Positions 10,656-22,717 of a stretch of DNA of 64,000 bases are shown piece after piece. Every line of letters begins with the position of its first letter. The first letter of the stretch is position 1. The notes below the pieces were generated by a model. It made no database searches. It was not told where the DNA came from and worked only from the letters and a program-made list of their open reading frames with translations. Source of the stretch: Neoceratodus forsteri. Its lineage: Eukaryota > Chordata > Ceratodontiformes > Ceratodontidae. Position numbers and translations under genes: made by a program. The DNA is taken from the NCBI GenBank assembly GCA_016271365.2, contig CM057456.1, positions 883,620,001 to 883,684,000 on the forward strand, in the 5' to 3' direction.

Positions 10656-13600
10656 TTTATGTTTGCTTGCATGCGTAGCGCACAAGAAACATATTGAGGT
10701 AGTAGAGCATTGCAGAGGTGTGGCAGTGTTATGGCCAATCCAATGGATGGTTTAATGGGCACATCCGCCGGCCACCAATTAATGCTGAAGGTGCTGATGA
10801 TGGCAGTTTCTGAGTGAGTGCCGCACTTGAAAGAAATCTGCTGCTGCAATAAGTGGCAGTTTTGTCTTTGCAGGGCAGCCCCCGCTCCCTCCCAACCAGT
10901 CACACAGCCAGACAACCAGTTAGCTCCCTCCTACTGCTGCTGCCTGCTGCGTACCCTCCGTGAAATCTGTTGCTGCAATCAGGGGCAGTTTCATCATTGC
11001 AGCTGCAGTCCCCCCTCCCTCCCAATGAGTCACACAGCAGGACAAATTAGCTCCCTACCACTGCTGCTGCCCACCCCGCACCCTCCGTTCTCTGTCCCCT
11101 GCCGACATTGGGGTGCTCAATCCCCATGTCGAGATGTATCCACCCCTCTCCCTATTAATGTGGCATACTGAGAGCCCATGCCAGTGTGCCATAAAATACT
11201 TCTTTGCTGTTTCCGACACCGGGATGCCCACTCCCAGTGTTGGATGCATGTCCTCTCCCATGCCCCTATGCTCTCACCCAACCTTGGAGTGCCCAATCCC
11301 TGGGTTGGCATTGACCCCCCCAGTACTTTTGCACACTGAGTGCCCACCCCAGTGGGCTTTAATGCATTTTTGTAATATTTCACTTGTAAAAAAACAGTCC
11401 CATGATGTACTGTTTCTTTTAAATCAGAAGAAAAAACAGTCCCACGTCATTCCAGCCAGACCTCCTCTCCCAACCCGCACCCCCCTCCCCGCACCTACCC
11501 TCAATCATACTTACCTCCAGAGGTTAGGAGCAGCAATTTTCTGTGGTCAGGAAAAACACTGCACTCTTCAAAGACCAACTGGGAACTGAAGAAATAATGG
11601 TAAAGCCCTTTTATGGCAGTGAATTGGGGGTTTTCAATTTTGGTTGATACCTCAGCCAGTGTGTGGAGTTTTCGTCCCAGATTTTCAAGATTAGGTTCTT
11701 GGAGCATACCTCATGTTCACTGGCACTTTCATTTTGTTTCTCGGTCCTGAAATGTGATTTCTCGGTCACTGTGGTTACCTTTCAGAACCAATTAATGAAA
11801 CAACAGTGCCACTGTTCATGAGATGGGGTCCCAAAAAGCCTTTTGCACATTTGGTGACAAAACTCAAAAAATGACTGTGTTACATACGTCTCTTGCACAG
11901 CTTCTCGCTACACTTGTAACTTCATAACTTTTAATATTTTCCTCCAATTTTCCAACATTGCCATTTTCACACACCCTTATGAACAGTACAGCTATTATTT
12001 TTGTATCCTTCCTGAAATGTGTTTTTGCACCTGTGTTGCAGAATAGAGCGGTCGTTGTGTGAAATCAATTTTCAGGACAGATTAACAAAATGGCAGTGCC
12101 ACTGTTCATGAGGGGAGGTCCCAAAAGCCATGTTGAAAATTTGGTGAAAACATTCCAGAACATGACTGCGTTATGGCGTGCATTGCACTGTTTCTGTGCA
12201 CTTTCATAACTTCACCACTTTTAATTTTTCCTCCAGATTTTTAACATTGCTATTTCTTCACATCTCCTCATGAACAGTACAACTGTCAGTTTTCACATCC
12301 TGCTAAAATGTGTTTTTGCACTTGTGGTGTCAAATGGCACACTTGCTGTGTGAAATCGTATTTTGGGATTAAGTAACAAAATTATGCTGCCACTGTTCAT
12401 GAGGTGGCATCCCAAGAAGCCCATGTTGAAAATCTGGAGCAAAAATACCAACAAACGCCCAGGGTATTTGGGTTTCCAACTGTAACGCCCACCCTGTACA
12501 GACTGACAGGTGTCGGGGAGGTGTGACTTGGTGTCATTGGCCGTAATGCTCACCCCATTCTACCCCCACTCCCACCCTGCAGCCACTGACAGGCACCGAG
12601 GTGTGCCTTGGGATCTTTGGCCCTAATGTTCACCCCATTCTCCTATACTGCACCCATTTTCTTATGGAATGGGGTGCGCATAAGAGCCAAAGACCTCAAG
12701 GTACACTGTGGCACCTGTTGGTGTCTGCAGGGTAAGGTGAGGTGGAATGGCGTGAGTGTTATGGCCATTGATCCAAAGGCACACCCGCAACACCTGCCAG
12801 TCTCTGCACGGTGGGAGTAGAGGCTGGTGTTACTCCAAAACTCCACTGCCATTCTTATTATGCATCTCTCTAACTCCTGTGCTGTCAATGCCAATACCAG
12901 CAAGCAAGCATTCGACAATGAGAAATGCTTATTTTTTTGTTTGTTTTTTGCCCTAATTGAAGGTCCCAGTAGTAGAGTTCTAGTTCTTAAGTCCTAGTAG
13001 AGGAGTTCTAGCAGCTGCCTTCTTCCTCTTGCTGTCCTCTGCCAAATGCTAACTAGGCAAGTTTTAAATACAGACCACTGGGTTTCTGTTGGTTAAGCCA
13101 CACCCTCTATAATTTATAGCTCTTCTCTTCACAGCACAAATAACAGTTCCCTTCCCCCAACTCAGACAAGCACACCAACTTTTGTTTTTTCCCTAATTGA
13201 ATGTCCCAGTAATAGAGTTCTAGTTCTTTAGTCTCAGTAGAAGAGTTCTAGCAGCTGCCTCCTTCCTCTTGCTGCTGTCTGCTAAAATCAAACTAAGAAA
13301 GTTTTAAATACAGACACCTGGCTTTCTGTTGCCTAAGCCACACCCTAATTTACAGCTCTTCCCTTCACCTACCTAACAGCACATAACAGTTCCTTCCCCA
13401 ACTCAGACAAGCACGCCAACCCTATTTTTTGTTTTTACCTAACTGAAGATCCCAGTAGTATAATTTTAGTTCTTTAGTCTCCGTAGAGGAGTTCTGGCAG
13501 CTTTCTCCTTCCTCTTGCTCCTCTCTGCCAAAAGCTAACTAGGAAAGTTTGAAATACCGACACTTGGTTTTCTGTTGCCTAAGCCACACCCTAATTTACA

Positions 13601-13674
13601 GCTCTTTTCTTAACCTAGCTAACAGCACAGATAACAGTTCCCTTCCCCCAGCTCAGAGAAGCACACTAACTATT
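10656..13674 (+). repeat. Macrosatellite unit 2
   Basis: A complete 3019-bp unit. The doubled 130-bp segment starts at about 10828 and 10961. The three 290-bp blocks are marked by CCACTGTTCATGAG at about 11810, 12100 and 12390. The long inverted repeat is at 12503-12800, and three 245-bp subrepeats start at about 12950, 13190 and 13430. Nearly identical to units 3-6. Confidence 0.92.
12503..12800. repeat. Long imperfect inverted repeat inside the unit (unit 2 example)
   Basis: The left half has CTGACAGGTGTC, TCATTGGCCGTAATGCTCACC, CTGCAG and GATCTTTGGCCCTAATG. It pairs with the reverse complement of the right half, which has GACCTCAAGGTACAC, CTGCAG, GTGTTATGGCCATTGATCC and ACACCTGCCAG. The arms are about 145 bp and meet near 12650. 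Equivalent foldbacks lie at roughly 9040-9345, 15525-15835, 18525-18830, 21555-21855, 24565-24870, 28025-28345 and 30765-31085. Confidence 0.8.
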
Positions 13675-16600
13675 TTTATGTTTGCTTGCATGCACAGTGC
13701 ACAAGAAACATATTGAGGTAGTAGAGCATTGCAGAGGTGTGGCAGTGTTATGGCCAATCCAATGGATGGTTTTATGGCCACATCCGTCGGCCACGAATTA
13801 ATGCTGAAGGTGCTGATGATGGCAGTTTCTGAGTGAGTGCCGCACTTGAAAGAAATCTGCTGCTGCAATAAGTGGCAGTTTGTCTTTGCAGGGCAGTCCC
13901 CTCCTCCCAACCAGTCACACAGCGGACAACCAATTGGCTCCTTCCTACTGCTGCAACGCTGCGCTTCCTCCGTGAAATCTGTTGCTGCAATCGGGGCAGT
14001 TTCATCATTGCAGCTGCAGTCCCCTCCTCCCAATGAGTCACACAGCAGGACAAATTAGCTCCCTACCACTGCTGCTGCCCACCCCGCACCCTCCATTCTC
14101 TGTCCTCTGCCGACATTGGGGTGCTCAATCCCATGTCAGGATGTATCCACCCTTCTCCCTATTAATGTGGCATACTGAGAGCCAATGCCAGTGTGCCACA
14201 AAATATTCTGCTGTTTCCAACACCGGGATGCCCACTCCCAGTGTTGGATGCATGCCCTCTCCCATACCCCTATGCTCTCACCCAACCTTGGAGTGTCCAA
14301 TCCCTGGGTTGGCATTGACCTCCCCCAGTACTCTTGCACACTGAGTGCCCACCCCAGTGGGCTTTAATGCATTTTTGTAATATTTCACTTGTAAAAAAAC
14401 AGTCCCATGATGTACTGTTTCTTTTAAATCAGAAAAAAAAACAGTCCCACGTCATTCCAGCCAGCCCCCCTCTCTCAACCTGCACCCCCCTCCCCGCACC
14501 TACTCTCAATCATACTTACCTCCAGAGGTTAGGAGCAGCAATTTTCTGTGGTCAGGGAAAACACTGCACTCTTCAAAGACCAACTGGGAACTGAAGAAAT
14601 AATGGTAAAGCCCTTTTATGGCAGTAAATTGGGGGTTTTCAATTTTGGTTGATACCTCAGCCAGTGTGTGGAGTTTTCGTCCCAGATTTTCAAGATTAGG
14701 TTCTTGGGACGCCACCTCATGTTCACTGGCACTCTCATTTTGTTTCTCGGTCCTGAAATGTGATTTCTCGGTCACTGTGCGGATTTACCTTTCAGAACCA
14801 ATTAATGAAACAACAGTGCCACTGTTCATGAGATGGGGTCCCAAAAAGCCCTTTCTGCACATTTGGTGACAAAACTCAAAAAATGACTGTGTTACATACG
14901 TCTCTTGCACAGCTTCTATGCACACTTGTAACTTCATAACTTTTTAATATTTTCACTCCAATTTTCCAACATTGCCATTTTTTCACACACCCTTATGAAC
15001 AGTACAGCTGTTATTTTTTTGTATCCTTCCTGAAATGTGTTTTTGCACCTGTGTTGCAGAATAGAGCGGTCGCTGTGTGAAATCAATTTTCAGGACAGAT
15101 TAACAAAATGGCAGTGCCACTGTTCATGAGGGGAGGTCCCAAAAAGGCCATGTTGAAAATTTGGTGAAAACATTCCAGAACATGACTGCGTTATGAGCGT
15201 GCATTGCACTGTTTCTGTGCACTTTCATAACTTCACCACTTTTTAATTTTTTCACTCCAGATTTTTAACATTGCTATTTCTTCACATCTCCTCATGAACA
15301 GTACAACTGTCAGTTTTCACATCTGCTAAAATGTGTTTTGCACTTGTGGTGCCAAATGGCACACTTGCTGTGAAATCGTATTTTGGGATTAAGTAACAAA
15401 ATTATGCTGCCACTGTTCATAGGTGGCATCCCAAGAAAGCCCATGTTGAAAGTCTGGAGCAAAATACCAACAAACGCCCAGGGTATTTGGGTTTCCAACT
15501 GTAACGCCCACCCTGGCACAGACTGACAGGTGTCGAGGGGAGGTGTGACTTGGTGTCATTGGCCGTAATGCTCACCCATTCTACCCCACTCCCACACTGC
15601 AGCCACTGACAGGCACGAGGTGTGCCTTGGGATCTTTGGCCCTAATGTTCACCCCATTCTCCTATACTGCACCCATTTTCTTATGGAATGGGAGTGCGCG
15701 CAAAACCAAAGACCTCAAGGCACACTGTGGCACCTGTTGGTGTCTGCAGGGTAAAATGAGGTGGAATGGCGTGAGTGTTAGTGGCCATTGATCAAAGGCA
15801 GACCCGCAACACCTGCCAGTCTCCGCAGTGGGAGTAGAGGCTGGTGTTACTTCAAAACTCCACTGCCATTCTTATGCATCTCTCTAACTCCTGTGCTGTC
15901 AATGCCAATACCAGCAAGCAAGCATTCGACAAAAATGCTTATTTTTTGTTTGTTTTACCTAATTGAAGGTCCCAGTAGTAGAGTTCTAGTTCTTAAGTCC
16001 TAGTAGAGGAGTTCTAACAGCTGCCTTCCTCCTCTTGCTGTCCTCTGCCAAATGCTAACTAGGCAAGTTTTAAATACAGACCACTGGGTTTCTGTTGGTT
16101 AAGCCACACCCTCTATAATTTATAGCTCTTCTCTTCACAGCACAAATAACAGTTCCCTTCCCCCAACTCAGACAAGCACACCAACTTTTGTTTTTTCCCT
16201 AATTGAATGTCCCAGTAATAGAGTTCTAGTTCTTTAGTCTCAGTAGAAGAGTTCTAGCAGCTGCCTCCTTCCTCTTGCTGCTGTCTGCTAAAATCAAACT
16301 AAGAAAGTTTTAAATACAGACACCTGGCTTTCTGTTGCCTAAGCCACACCCTAATTTACAGCTCTTCCCTTCACCTACCTAACAGCACATGTAACAGTTC
16401 CCTTCCCCAACTCAGACAAGCACGCCAACCCTATTTTTTTGTTTTTATCCTAACTGAAGATCCCAGTAGTATAATTTTAGTTCTTTAGTCTCCGTAGAGG
16501 AGTTCTAGCAGCTTTCTCCTTCCTCTTGCTCCTCTCTGCCAAAAGCTAACTAGGAAAGTTTGAAATACCGACACTTGGTTTTCTGTTGCCTAAGCCACCT

Positions 16601-16682
16601 AATTTACAGCTCTTTTCTTAACCTAGCTAACAGCACAGATAACAGTTCCCTTCCCCCAGCTCAGAGAAGCACACTAACTATT
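13675..16682 (+). repeat. Macrosatellite unit 3
   Basis: A complete 3008-bp unit with the same layout as unit 2. It differs mainly by scattered one-base deletions, many in homopolymers (for example around 13880-14040 and 15320-15840). This looks more like residual sequencing error than ordinary substitution. Confidence 0.92.
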
Positions 16683-19600
16683 TTTATGTTTGCTTGCATG
16701 CACAGTGCACAAGAAACATATTGAGGTAGTAGAGCATTGCAGAGGTGTGGCAGTGTTATGGCCAATCCAATGGATGGTTTAATGGCCACATCCGTCGGCC
16801 ACGAATTAATGCTGAAGGTGCTGATGATGGCAGTTTCTGAGTGAGTGCCGCACTTGAAAGAAATCTGCTGCTGCAATAAGTGGCAGTTTTGTCTTTGCAG
16901 GGCAGCCCCCTCCCTCCCAACCAGTCACACAGCCGGACAACCAATTAGCTCCTTCCTACTGCTGCTGCCTGCTGCGCACCCTCCGTGAAATCTGTTGCTG
17001 CAATCAGGGGCAGTTTCATCATTGCAGCTGCAGTCCCCCCTCCCTCCCAATGAGTCACACAGCAGGACAAATTAGCTCCCTACCACTGCTGCTGCCCACC
17101 CCGCACCCTCCATTCTCTGTCCCCTGCCGACATTGGGGTGCTCAATCCCCATGTCAGGATGTATCCACCCTTCTCCCTATTAATGTGGCATACTGAGAGC
17201 CAATGCCAGTGTGCCACAAAATACTTCTTTGCTGTTTCCAACACCGGGATGCCCTCCCAGTGTTGGATGCATTCCCTCTCCCATACCCTATGCTCTCACC
17301 CAACCTTGGAGTGTCCAATCCCTGGGTTGGCATTGACCTCCCAGTACTCTTGCACACTGGTGCCCACCCAGTGGGCTTTAATGCATTTTGTAATATTTCA
17401 CTTGTAAAAAACAGTCCCATGATGTACTGTTTCTTTTAAATCAGAAAAAAAACAGTCCCGTCATTCCAGCCAGCCCCCCCCTGCACCCCCTCCCCCACCT
17501 ACCCTCAATCATACTTACCTCCAGAGGTTAGGGCAGCAATTTTCTGTGGTCAGGAAAACACTGCACTCTTCAAAGACCAACTGGGAACTGAAGAAATAAT
17601 GGTAAAGCCTTTATGGCAGTAAATTGGGGTTTTCAATTTTGTTGATACCTCAGCCAGTGTGTGGAGTTTTCGTCCCAGATTTTCAAGATTAGGTTCTTGG
17701 GCACACCTCATGTTCACTGGCACTCTCATTTTGTTTCTCGGTCCTGAAATGTGATTTCTCGGTCACTGTGCGGATTTACCTTTCAGAACCAATTAATGAA
17801 ACAACAGTGCCACTGTTCATGAGATGGGGTCCCAAAAAGCCCTTTCTGCACATTTGGTGACAAAACTCAAAAAAATGACTGTGTTACATACGTCTCTTGC
17901 ACAGCTTCTATGCACACTTGTAACTTCATAACTTTTTAATATTTTCACTCCAATTTTCCAACATTGCCATTTTTTCACACACCCTTATGAACAGTACAGC
18001 TATTATTTTTTTGTATCCTTCCTGAAATGTGTTTTTGCACCTGTGTTGCAGAATAGAGCGGTCGTTGTGTGAAATCAATTTTCAGGACAGATTAACAAAA
18101 TGGCAGTGCCACTGTTCATGAGGGGGGAGGTCCCAAAAAGGCCATGTTGAAAATTTGGTGAAAACATTCCAGAACATGACTGCGTTATGAGCGTGCATTG
18201 CACTGTTTCTGTGCACTTTCATAACTTCACCACTTTTTAATTTTTTCACTCCAGATTTTTAACATTGCTATTTCTTCACATCTCCTCATGAACAGTACAA
18301 CTGTCAGTTTTCACATCCTGCTAAAATGTGTTTTTGCACTTGTGGTGCCAAATGGCACACTTGCTGTGTGAAATCGTATTTTGGGATTAAGTAACAAAAT
18401 TATGCTGCCACTGTTCATGAGGTGGCATCCCAAGAAGCCCATGTTGAAAGTCTGGAGCAAAAATACCAACAAACGCCCAGGGTATTTGGGTTTCCAACTG
18501 TAACGCCCACCCTGTACAGACTGACAGGTGTCGGGGAGGTGTGACTTGGTGTCATTGGCCGTAATGCTCACCCCATTCTACCCCCCACTCCCACACTGCA
18601 GCCACTGACAGGCACCGAGGTGTGCCTTGGGATCTTTGGCCCTAATGTTCACCCCATTCTCCTATACTGCACCCATTTTCTTATGGAATGGGGTGCGCAT
18701 AAGGGCCAAAGACCTCAAGGTACACTGTGGCACCTGTTGGTGTCTGCAGGGTAAGGTGAGGTGGAATGGTGTGAGTGTTATGGCCATTGATCCAAAGGCA
18801 CACCCGCAACACCTGCCAGTCTCTGCACGGTGGGAGTAGAGGCTGGTGTTACTTCAAAACTCCACTGCCATTCTTATTATGCATCTCTCTAACTCCTGTG
18901 CTGTCAATGCCAATACCAGCAAGCAAGCATTCGACAATGAGAAATGCTTATTTTTTTGTTTGTTTTTTACCCTAATTGAAGGTCCCAGTAGTAGAGTTCT
19001 AGTTCTTAAGTCCTAGTAGAGGAGTTCTAGCAGCTGCCTTCTTCCTCTTGCTGTCCTCTGCCAAATGCTAACTAGGCAAGTTTTAAATACAGACCACTGG
19101 GTTTCTGTTGGTTAAGCCACACCCTCTATAATTTATAGCTCTTCTCTTCACAGCACAAATAACAGTTCCCTTCCCCCAACTCAGACAAGCACACCAACTT
19201 TTGTTTTTTCCCTAATTGAATGTCCCAGTAATAGAGTTCTAGTTCTTTAGTCTCAGTAGAAGAGTTCTAGCAACTGCCTCCTTCCTCTTGCTGCTGTCTG
19301 CTAAAATCAAACTAAGAAAGTTTTAAATACAGACACCTGGCTTTCTGTTGCCTAAGCCACACCCTAATTTACAGCTCTTCCCTTCACCTACCTAACAGCA
19401 CATGTAACAGTTCCCTTCCCCAACTCAGACAAGCACGCCAACCCTATTTTTTTGTTTTTACCCTAACTGAAGATCCCAGTAGTATAATTTTAGTTCTTTA
19501 GTCTCCGTAGAGGAGTTCTGGCAGCTTTCTCCTTCCTCTTGCTCCTCTCTGCCAAAAGCTAACTAGGAAAGTTTGAAATACCGACACTTGGTTTTCTGTT

Positions 19601-19698
19601 GCCTAAGCCACACCCTAATTTACAGCTCTTTTCTTAACCTAGCTAACAGCACAGATAACAGTTCCCTTCCCCCAGCTCAGAGAAGCACACTAACTATT
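16683..19698 (+). repeat. Macrosatellite unit 4
   Basis: A complete 3016-bp unit with the layout of unit 2. A patch at about 17250-17700 is rich in single-base deletions relative to its neighbours. The rest is almost identical to units 2, 5 and 6. Confidence 0.92.
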
Positions 19699-22600
19699 TT
19701 TATGTTTGCTTGCATGCACAGTGCACAAGAAACATATTGAGGTAGTAGAGCATTGCAGAGGTGTGGCAGTGTTATGGCCAATCCAATGGATGGTTTAATG
19801 GCCACATCCGTCGGCCACGAATTAATGCTGAAGGTGCTGATGATGGCAGTTTCTGAGTGAGTGCCGCGCCAGAAAGAAATCTGCTGCTGCAATAAGTGGC
19901 AGTTTTGTCTTTGCAGGGCAGTCCCCCCTCCCTCCCAACCAGTCACACAGCCGGACAACCAATTAGCTCCTTCCTACTGCTGCTGCTTGCTGCGCACCCT
20001 CCGTGAAATCTGTTGCTGCAATCAGGGGCAGTTTCATCATTGCAGCTGCAGTCCCCCCTCCCTCCCAATGAGTCACACAGCAGGACAAATTAGCTCCCTA
20101 CCACTGCTGCTGCCCACCCCGCACCCTCCATTCTCTGTCCTCTGCCGACATTGGGGTGCTCAATCCCCATGTCAGGATGTATCCACCCTTCTCCCTATTA
20201 ATGTGGCATACTGAGAGCCAATGCCAGTGTGCCACAAAATACTTCTTTGCTGTTTCCAACACCGGGATGCCCACTCCCAGTGTTGGATGCATGCCCTCTC
20301 CCATACCCCTATGCTCTCACCCAACCTTGGAGTGTCCAATCCCTGGGTTGGCATTGACCTCCCCCAGTACTCTTGCACACTGAGTGCCCACCCCAGTGGG
20401 CTTTAATGCATTTTTGTAATATTTCACTTGTAAAAAAACAGTCCCATGATGTACTGTTTCTTTTAAATCAGAAAAAAACAGTCCCGTCATTCCAGCCAGC
20501 CCCCTCTCTCAACCTGCACCCCCTCCCCTACTCAATCATACTTACCTCAGAGGTTAGGAGCAGCAATTTTCTGTGGTCAGGGAAAACACTGCACTCTTCA
20601 AAGACCAACTGGGAACTGAAGAAATAATGGTAAAGCCCTTTTATGGCAGTAAATTGGGGGTTTTCAATTTTGGTTGATACCTCAGCCAGTGTGTGGAGTT
20701 TTCGTCCCAGATTTTCAAGATTAGGTTCTTGGGACGCCACCTCATGTTCACTGGCACTCTCATTTTGTTTCTCGGTCCTGAAATGTGATTTCTCGGTCAC
20801 TGTGCGGATTTACCTTTCAGAACCAATTAATGAAACAACAGTGCCACTGTTCATGAGATGGGGTCCCAAAAAGCCCTTTCTGCACATTTGGTGACAAAAC
20901 TCAAAAAAATGACTGTGTTACATACGTCTCTTGCACAGCTTCTATGCACACTTGTAACTTCATAACTTTTTAATATTTTCACTCCAATTTTCCAACATTG
21001 CCATTTTTTCACACACCCTTATGAACAGTACAGCTGTTATTTTTTTGTATCCTTCCTGAAATGTGTTTTTGCACCTGTGTTGCAGAATAGAGCGGTCGCT
21101 GTGTGAAATCAATTTTCAGGACAGATTAACAAAATGGCAGTGCCACTGTTCATGAGGGGAGGTCCCAAAAAGGCCATGTTGAAAATTTGGTGAAACCATT
21201 CCAGAACATGACTGCGTTATGAGCGTGCATTGCACTGTTTCTGTGCACTTTCATAACTTCACCACTTTTTAATTTTTTCACTCCAGATTTTTAACATTGC
21301 TATTTCTTCACATCTCCTCATGAACAGTACAACTGTCAGTTTTCACATCCTGCTAAAATGTGTTTTTGCACTTGTGGTGCCAAATGGCACACTTGCTGTG
21401 TGAAATCGTATTTTGGGATTAAGTAACAAAATTATGCTGCCACTGTTCATGAGGTGGCATCCCAAGAAGCCCATGTTGAAAGTCTGGAGCAAAAATACCA
21501 ACAAACGCCCAGGGTATTTGGGTTTCCAACTGTAACGCCCACCCTGTACAGACTGACAGGTGTCGGGGAGGTGTGACTTGGTGTCATTGGCCGTAATGCT
21601 CACCCATTCTACCCCACTCCCAACTGCAGCCACTGACAGGCACGAGGTGTGCCTTGGGATCTTTGGCCCTAATGTTCACCCCATTCTCCTATACTGCACC
21701 CATTTTCTTATGGAATGGGGTGCGCATAAGGGCCAAAGACCTCAAGGCACACTGTGGCACCTGTTGGTGTCTGCAGGGTAAGGTGAGGTGGAATGGCGTG
21801 AGTGTTATGGCCGTTGATCCAAAGGCAGACCCGCAACACCTGCCAGTCTCTGCACGGTGGGAGTAGAGGCTGGTGTTACTTCAAAACTCCACTGCCATTC
21901 TTATTATGCATCTCTCTAACTCCTGTGCTGTCAATGCCAATACCAGCAAGCAAGCATTCGACAATGAGAAATGCTTATTTTTTGGTTTGTTTTTTACCCT
22001 AATTGAAGGTCCCAGTAGTAGAGTTCTAGTTCTTAAGTCCTAGTAGAGGAGTTCTAACAGCTGCCTTCCTCCTCTTGCTGTCCTCTGCCAAATGCTAACT
22101 AGGCAAGTTTTAAATACAGACCACTGGGTTTCTGTTGGTTAAGCCACACCCTCTATAATTTATAGCTCTTCTCTTCACAGCACAAATAACAGTTCCCTTC
22201 CCCCAACTCAGACAAGCACACCAACTTTTGTTTTTTCCCTAATTGAATGTCCCAGTAATAGAGTTCTAGTTCTTTAGTCTCAGTAGAAGAGTTCTAGCAG
22301 CTGCCTCCTTCCTCTTGCTGCTGTCTGCTAAAATCAAACTAAGAAAGTTTTAAATACAGACACCTGGCTTTCTGTTGCCTAAGCCACACCCTAATTTACA
22401 GCTCTTCCCTTCACCTACCTAACAGCACATGTAACAGTTCCTTCCCCAACTCAGACAACACGCCAACCCTATTTTTTGTTTTATCCTAACTGAAGATCCC
22501 AGTAGTATAATTTTAGTTCTTTAGTCTCCGTGAGGAGTTCTAGCAGCTTTCTCCTTCCTCTTGCTCCTCTCTGCCAAAAGCTAACTAGGAAAGTTTGAAA

Positions 22601-22717
22601 TACCGACACTTGGTTTCTGTTGCCTAAGCCACACCCTAATTTACAGCTCTTTTCTTAACCTAGCTAACAGCACAGATAACAGTTCCCTTCCCCAGCTCAG
22701 AGAAGCACACTAACTAT
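19699..22717 (+). repeat. Macrosatellite unit 5
   Basis: A complete 3019-bp unit with the layout of unit 2. A small unit-specific change lies at about 19865, where CGCCAGAAAG replaces the usual CGCACTTGAAAG. The C-rich stretch near 20510-20545 is shortened. Confidence 0.92.

Noticed and set aside
10690..10725. TGAGGTAGTAG in most units, identical to the 5' end of let-7 microRNA
   Set aside because: The flanking sequence offers no complementary arm for a precursor hairpin, the match stops after 11 bases, and unit 7 lacks it. Most likely chance.
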